Source of the DNA: Achatina immaculata
Taxonomy: Eukaryota; Mollusca; Gastropoda; Stylommatophora; Achatinidae
Direction of reading: 5' to 3'
Length of the DNA stretch: 64,000 nt
NCBI GenBank assembly: GCA_009760885.1
Contig: CM019713.1
Span: 82,065,631 to 82,129,630 of the forward strand
Shown: one piece after another, positions 58,366 to 64,000 of the stretch
How the letters are laid out: every line of letters begins with the position of its first letter
Numbering within the stretch: position 1 is the stretch's first letter
Position numbers and translations under genes: made by a program
The notes under the pieces: generated by a model
What the model saw: the letters and a program-made list of their open reading frames with translations, nothing else
Databases searched by the model: none
What the model was told of the DNA's origin: nothing

Positions 58366-58862
58366 TTATTCTCTCTCTCTCTCTCTCTCTCTCTCTGAAC
58401 CCTAAGTGCCCAGGGCACACGGGGCCTCCGCGAGAGCCCTCCACACATGCCCGTCCTTCGCCTTTTTTTCTGCTCTTGCCCAGGTGAGCCCTCTATTGCT
58501 GAACATCCTCTCTGTTGTTCTTCTCCATGTCTCTTTTGGTCTACCCTTACTTCTGTTCCCCTGTGGTGTCCATCTTAGTGCTATTTTTGGTAGTGAGTTG
58601 TCAGTCATTCGGAGCACATGTCCCAACCATCGCCAGCGTCTTTCCTCAATAATTGCTGTCAGTGGCTTCATCTGCATCTCTGCCAACAAGATGTTATTTC
58701 TTATGGTGTTTGGCCAAAATATTTTCCTAATTCTTCGTAAACATTTAGTCTGGAAAGAATTCAACTTGTTTTCTATGGTTTTGGTGATTTTCCAGCATTC
58801 ACTTCCATAGAGTAGTACACTTAGAACATTACTCTTAAATATCCCGATTTTCATATTTATGC
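58366..58862 (-). pseudogene. LINE family B, 3' fragment, inverted relative to 55930
   Basis: The minus frame at 58402-58854 is about 93% identical as protein to the 55.9-kb copy: same VLLYGSECWKITKT, FWPNTIRN, RRWRWLGHVLRMTDN and CALGT landmarks. The (TC)n run at 58370-58395 is the (GA)n tail. Confidence 0.85.
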
Positions 58863-58889
58863 TTAGTTTTTTTTATTTCCATATATTCT

Positions 58890-59100
58890 GAACTTATTCT
58901 ATCTCCCTGGAACTGGGAGCTGATGTTTTCTGCAGTCGATGCGGTGAGGATGCTGAGACATAAAATCGTGTCGGATTAGGAGTGGATGAGGGGGGGGGGG
59001 AAACTACTTTTTCAGTGCCTGAGGAGCTATACAGCAGGGGAGGGGGGGTCAACTATTTCTTTCGCAGACTCCACCACCATGGGGACTAGGACAGGCCTGT
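58890..59100 (+). repeat. Interspersed repeat family E, copy 5
   Basis: Begins tctatctccctggaactggg, has the gatgcggtgaggatgctgag segment and the core cgcagactccaccaccatgg. It lies immediately after LINE B. A poly-G run interrupts it. Confidence 0.65.
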
Positions 59101-59124
59101 TACTGAGGGTACAAAGAAGGTAAC

Positions 59125-59520
59125 TATGAAGAAGAAGAAGAAGAATAAGAATAAGAAGAAGAAAAAAAAAGAAAAAGGAAGAAGAAGAAGAAAAAGAAGA
59201 AGAAGAAGTAGTAAGAAGAAAAGAAGAAGAAGAAGAAGAAGAAGGAAAAGAAATAAGAAGAATAAACAAGCAGAAGAAGAAGAAGAAAAAAAAGAAGAAG
59301 AAGAAATAAGAAAAAGAAATAAGAAGAAGAAATAAGCAGAAGAAGAAGAAGAAGAAATAAGAAGAAGAAGAAGAAGAAATAAGAAAAAGAAATAAGAAGA
59401 AGAAATAAGCAGAAGAAGAAGAAAAAGAAGAAGAATAGGAAGTAAGAAGAAAAAGAAGAAGAAGAAGAAATAATAATAAGAAATAATAATAATAATAATA
59501 ATAAGAAGAAAAACAAGAAG
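59125..59520 (+). repeat. (GAA)n-rich polypurine tract
   Basis: About 395 bp of GAA/AAG with few pyrimidines. Long GAA runs can form triplexes. The Lys/Glu and Phe/Ser/Leu frames are artefacts. Confidence 0.95.
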
Positions 59521-59589
59521 AAGTTAACTTCTACAAAATGTTCCACTGAAAAGAAGATTATTCTACAGAAATGAGGGACAATGGTCAAC

Positions 59590-59930
59590 ATGGCGCCCCG
59601 ATCAAGCAGGATCTATCTCAGAAGTATGCTGTGGCAGATGCTGTATTCTTTCACTCTCTTGTACATGCTGGAAACTGGTGAACTCTGCAACAATCGTGTA
59701 TCATCATCATCATCATTATCATCATCATCAGTCCTCTGTACTCCCAACGGAGCATAAGGCATCAACAAAGGTTCTCCAGCCAATCCTGTCTTGAACAAGC
59801 CGGGATACCTCAAACCTTGTCTTTCCTGCATCCTTCAGTTCTTCCCGTACTCTGCGACTCCGCGTTGCTAATGGTCTGTACCTCTTTCCTCTTCTTTGAG
59901 TGTGGTCCACATAGCCAGCCTAAATAGCAT
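59590..59930 (-). mobile_element. LINE family H, 3' end with (GAT)n tail
   Basis: On the minus strand, codons read SRLVQDRIGWRTFVDALCSV and then a GAT tail (plus strand 59700-59730, catcatcatcattatc). It resembles the end of a LINE RT ORF. A related fragment is at 31640-31790. The left part (59590-59699) is unassigned. Confidence 0.6.
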
Positions 59931-60017
59931 TATGTATAATACAAGAAATGTGTAGAATTTTTAGATCATTAAAAAAATTATGAAGGAATAGAAAGGATGA
60001 AAAAAAAGGACAAGATA

Positions 60018-60190
60018 GAGGCAGTTCCGTCTTAACGCATGGGCCACCCTCGACACTGCCCAGGGGCCCAACCAGCCCATGGAAATCTATGTATATGAGT
60101 GCATACATCGAGTATGCAGGCGGCTTATTTTTGTTATTTTATTATTACTTGGCCCAGGGGCCCCGAATGCTGTTGAGACGGCCCTGGGTG
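60018..60190. mobile_element. MITE-like foldback element
   Basis: The left end has ccgtcttaacgcatgggcc and the right end ggcccaggggccccgaatgc then tgttgagacggccctgg; the two are imperfect inverted repeats about 165 bp apart. No clear target duplication is visible. A hAT-like fragment (ggtctttcaaccttttcc) follows at 60210. Confidence 0.5.
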
Positions 60191-60599
60191 GAGGGAGAGG
60201 GGGGGATTGGGGTCTTTCAACCTTTTCCAGATCATCGATCCCTGAAAAAAGCAATAATAATTAGCCCCCTCACCCCACCCCACCCCCCTTTCCTCACATT
60301 GATACCCTCACAAAACATTTTCAAAACTCCTAAACTCTCAACTCCCTCGCCCACAAATTGTCATCATTCCATTTTCTCCAATTTCAAACTCATCGATTAA
60401 ATTTCTGTGTAGGGGATTAATGGAGATTCCCCGCAAATTGAGTTTTGTGATGTAGTCTATTAAACCTCCCCGTATTAACGTCCCGAGTAAATCCCTTCAG
60501 ATCTGTCCATTGCTCTAGATTTCTCTGTATACGGGACGCAGCTAAGATTCTTTTAAAAACCGAGTATCACTAGAGAAGTGATAGTTCAGTTCAGGGAGG

Positions 60600-61385
60600 C
60601 GAAAGCATTGTGTCAAAGGAGAGGCAAAACTCCAGCATTTATGAGGCCCCTGGGAATTATAGGCCGAAGAGGAGGAGCGGGGATGAGTAAGAGGAGGGAA
60701 GTGGTAATGGGAAAGGAGGAGGAGAGGAAAATGAGAAAAAAAAGGAGGGAAAAGGACTGTGGAAGAGATGGAAAGGGAGAATGAGGGGGGAAACAGATGA
60801 GGTAATGAGGAAGAAAAGAGAGGGGGGGGGTGTAGAAGAGATGGAGAGGAGAAAGAGAAAAAGGAGGATGGAGAAATAGGAAAAAAATAAGAAAGAGGAA
60901 GAGGGAGAACATGAAAGAAAAAGAGGGGAAAATGAAGAAGAGAAAATGGGAAGAAGAAAGAGAGAGGGAAAGTGTGAAAGAGAAGAAGGGAGAATGGGAA
61001 AGAAAAGAAGAGGGAATGAGAGAGACAAGGAACAAAGAAATGAGGAAGAAGAGAGGAGAAAATTTTTTTTTAAGGAGAAACAGGGTCTGAAGAAGTGGAG
61101 GGGGGGGGGAATGAAAAAGAGGAGAAAATTGACTGATGAAGAGGTAAGGGATTATGAGAAAGAGGAGAAGGGGATGAAAAAGAAGAGGGAACTGACGAAG
61201 AAGAGGTGAGTGAATGAGGAAAAGGAAAAGAGGGGATGAGGAAGAGAAAAAAGAGAGAATGAAAATAAAGAAAGAGGGAAAGGAGAAAGAGTGGAAAAGA
61301 GAATTAGAAAGAACAAAGAATATAAGGAAGGGAGTCAGGAAGAAGAGAGAGGGAGGAATAAGGAAGAGGAAGAGGACGGAATGAG
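60600..61385 (+). repeat. Degenerate polypurine block
   Basis: About 785 bp rich in GAGGAA/GGAGAA on the plus strand, much less regular than the other purine tracts. Open frames here encode only charged or Phe/Ser/Leu/Pro-rich sequence. Bases 61386-61839 show no gene. Confidence 0.85.
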
Positions 61386-61839
61386 GATATAAAATTAGCC
61401 GCTGAAAGCTTCAGGAGAATAACTGACAGACACACTTTTCTGAAACAGATGTGGGCGTTTTCTCTGATGATCTGGTGAGCTGTGTTAAAAGTTTTATTGA
61501 TTCTTTCATCCTTTACATTTAGATTCAGATCAAGTGCCTTTATTTTCCTGTCCAGCTTTGGCAGATCTTTCCTGTATTTTCTCTCTTTGAGGCTTTGGCT
61601 TGTGCCAATTTATAAACTACTCGAAATTTGAAGCTAGCCAATCAGAAATGAAGCTCATACACTAGCCACGCCCAAGTATAACATCTGATTGGTTGGTTTC
61701 AGAATCCGAGTATGTCTTGAATATCTATCTGCACGAGTATTTACTTTGTCTCCAAATTACCTCATGGACCAGTCACTGACTTGTATAAGAAATTATTTGT
61801 CCATTTACATCTGTTCCTCTGGTTCCACATGTTCCTCTA

Positions 61840-62310
61840 GCCACACCTCCTCTAGTCACACCTGCTCCACTAGTCACATTTGGTCCTCTAGTCACTTCTA
61901 TTGCAATAGTCACAACTTTTTTTCTCTAGTCACATTTGGTCCTCAAGTCACCTCTATTGCTCTAGTCACACCCATTCCTCTGGTCACGTTTGGTCCTCTA
62001 GTCACCTCTATTGCTCTAGTCACACCCATTCCTCTGGTCACATTTGGTCCTCTAGTCACCTCTATTGCTCTAGTCACACCCATTCCTCTGGTCACCTCTA
62101 TTCCTCTAGTCACCTCTATTCCTCTAGTCACCTCTATTCCTCTAGTCACCTCTATTCCTCTAGTCACCTCTGTTCCTCTAGTCACCTCTATTCCTCTAGT
62201 CACCTCTATTCCTCTAGTCACCTCTATTGCTCTAGTCACACCTGTTCCTCTAGTCACATTAGGTCTTCTAGTCACCTCCATTGCTATAGCCACCTCTATT
62301 CCTCTAATCA
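61840..62310. repeat. 18-bp minisatellite, about 26 copies, with 54-bp subrepeat
   Basis: The basic unit is tagtcacctctattcctc. Around 61935-62090 three unit variants (tttggtcctc, ctattgctc, acccattcctc) repeat as a 54-bp trimer. Bases 62311-62547 show no gene. Confidence 0.93.
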
Positions 62311-62547
62311 CACATACTATCCCAGCTGCACCTCTAACCACATCCATCCCACTACAACTCACTCTCTGTGGTACAGGATGCCTACACTTCAACATCACCA
62401 CAACAGCCACACAAAAGTACACTCAATCGCTTGTTCACAATTTCAAGGAGACAAAAAGAAAACGCTTACAAAAAAACCCTAACTTTCTCCGACAGCGGAG
62501 ACAACTCACAATTATTTATTATTTATGTAAAACAGAACATGTATTTA

Positions 62548-63100
62548 AGAGGGAGAGAGAGGGGGAGAGAGAGGGAGACAGAGGGTGACAGAGGGGGAGA
62601 GAGAGGGAGAGAGAGGGAGAGAGGGAGAGAGAGGGAGAGAGAGGGGGACAGAGGGAGACAGAGAGGAGAGAGGAGAGAGAGAGGGGGAGAGAGAAGGAGA
62701 GAGGGGGAGAGAGGGAGAGAGAGGGAGAGAGAGGGGGAGAGAAAGAGAGAGGGGGAGAGAGGGAGAGAGAGAGAGAGAGGAAGAGGAGGGAAGAGAGAGA
62801 GGAGAGAGAAAGAGAGAGAGGAAGAGAGAGGGAGAGTGAGGGGGAGAGACAGAGAGAGAGAGGAAGAGAGAGGGAAGAGGGAGAGAGAGGGAGAGAGAAA
62901 GAGAGAGAGAAGAGAGAGGGAGAGAGAAAGAGAGAGGAAGAGAGAGGGAGAGAGGAAGAGAGAGAAAGAGAGAAGGAGAGAGAGGGAGAGAGAAAGAGAG
63001 AGAGAGGAAGAGAGAGGGGGAGAGAAAGAGAAAAGGAGAGAGAGGGAGAGAGAAAGAGAGAAAGGAAGAGGGAGAGAGAGAGAGGGAGAGACTGAGAGGG
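62548..63100 (+). repeat. (GAGAGG)n polypurine tract
   Basis: About 550 bp of GAGAGG/GAGAGA, purine-only on the plus strand over long stretches, ending in poly-G. Very long Ser/Leu/Pro frames opposite are artefacts. Bases 63101-63741 show no recognised feature. Confidence 0.95.
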
Positions 63101-63741
63101 GGGGGGGGGGTGGAAGAAAAAGACAATTTCCATTAAGACTTTTTTTTACATTAAAATGGACCGAAATTGACTGTAATTTAGGTACCGCTTTGTGTGCGTG
63201 TGTATGTGTATTTGTGTGAGTGTAACTACACCTGGGGTTCACATATGTAAGCTTTGTAATCTGTGTATGTGGATGTAATTTCGAAACGTCCATTCCTGTA
63301 ATCAGGAAGATTACTGTAATCACTGTCACAGAATAATGCCATCATTCTCATCTAACTCATTATGATTTTTTTCCCTTCAGGTGAATTTATTTTTTCCTTC
63401 AAGTTCTGATTGAAACACAGTCAACGTCCACAATCATCTATTGTGCAATCTGCACAGAAACATTCCATTTAAACTCTACACTGGATAATACCGTGTTGAA
63501 ATTTCGAGTATCAGATAAAAAAAAATTATCAAATGTGACTGACTGGCCAGCCGTACTTTGGTTTTATCTCCATATTTGGGCAGCGAGCTGCAGAATTACG
63601 CACTCCAGTGTCTGAGCTTAAGTAGGTCATATCGCTACCATTGTAACATTTGAGAAAGGCCAAGTAGGCTTTAAAAATCTGCTGGTGAAGGTCCACTACC
63701 GAGGTGCCTTTCCTTAATAAGGCCGTGGTTAACCTTGCGCA

Positions 63742-63970
63742 ATGAGGCAAAGCTTGGAGCCACCAACTCCGCACGTCTCTAGTCCTCTACGAGACACAGA
63801 CTCCCCCACACGACAGATGAGGTCCATGTCTGTGGCAGTACCAGCCGGGCCGTCTCTTTTGCACGTCACCCCGGCCGCGTCCAGACCGCGGACCAACAGT
63901 TTGCCCAGCCCCGCCTTCCTGCTGAGTTTCAGCGGTTACCGTGACCCTAGGACCTGTTGTGTTAGTGTCA
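63742..63970 (+). CDS. Candidate exon ending at a splice donor, cut by window edge
   Basis: A 77-codon frame from ATG 63742 lies in a locally GC-rich, non-repetitive segment with several CpGs. It ends at tgtcag|gtaagt (donor after 63970), a full-consensus 5' splice site; the stop TAA overlaps the donor, so splicing would remove it. The peptide is Ser/Pro/Arg-rich (SLEPPTPHVSSPLRDTDSPT; later SRPRTNSLPSPAFLLSF) and looks like a disordered N-terminal region with RxxSxP-like sites. If it is an internal exon instead, cctttccttaataag near 63721 could be the acceptor. I do not recognise the protein. GC-rich DNA lengthens chance frames, which weakens the case. Confidence 0.35.
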
Positions 63971-64000
63971 GGTAAGTGGTTACCATTTCTTTACACTGGT

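Noticed and set aside
62519..63329. Very long Ser/Leu/Pro or Arg/Glu/Gly frames
   Set aside because: They are translations of a GAGAGG tract, open in all frames.

Overview
This window looks like intergenic DNA from an animal genome. It is AT-rich and packed with short tandem arrays and broken transposable elements, and it shows no bacterial-type genes or operons. The element mix suggests an invertebrate: RTE-like LINEs with microsatellite tails, a GIY-YIG Penelope-like element, mariners, hAT-like MITEs and tRNA-derived SINEs. A mollusc such as a sea slug is my guess, but nothing in the sequence proves it. I recognise no complete host gene. The best host-exon candidate is a GC-rich open frame at the right edge (63742-63970) that ends at a CAG|GTAAGT splice-donor match.

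Layout. 0-7 kb: an AAT array, a 186-bp hAT-like MITE, three copies of an unnamed repeat (family E), a LINE C 3' end, a 650-bp ACTC array and a 42-bp minisatellite. 7-15 kb: LINE fragments embedded in 32-, 48-, 38-, 19- and 31-bp arrays. The largest LINE piece is a 5'-truncated reverse transcriptase (13470-14990) with an 11-bp target duplication; part of its 3' end and flank recurs inverted at 11687-11873. 15-25 kb: a hAT-like element with an internal 30-bp minisatellite, LINE C and D fragments, a SINE, a 29-bp array, GATA repeats and a dead mariner. 25-30 kb: a 1628-bp tandem duplication lying between 41- and 42-bp minisatellites. 30-40 kb: a polypurine tract, a 48-bp array, a Penelope fragment, a 57-bp array with higher-order structure and a 27-bp array. 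40-46 kb: a nearly perfect 1749-bp tandem duplication, then a LINE D copy split by a 1.2-kb insert. 46-50 kb: an internally deleted LINE B and two mariner copies in opposite orientations. 50-58 kb: CTA/CTG and GATA arrays, a head-to-head Penelope unit flanked by a 13-bp direct repeat, and a 27/28-bp satellite present at two sites. 58-64 kb: LINE, family E and MITE fragments, three polypurine blocks, an 18-bp array and the edge exon candidate.

Nothing here works together as a pathway. The common theme is interplay between mobile elements and tandem repeats: LINE 3' ends carry microsatellites, LINEs sit inside older arrays, and at least two minisatellites appear to have grown from transposon sequence. 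Long open frames over the arrays are artefacts of short periodic DNA, often open on both strands. All repeat families are named here by letter only (A-H); no database was consulted, and unit lengths and copy numbers were counted by eye.
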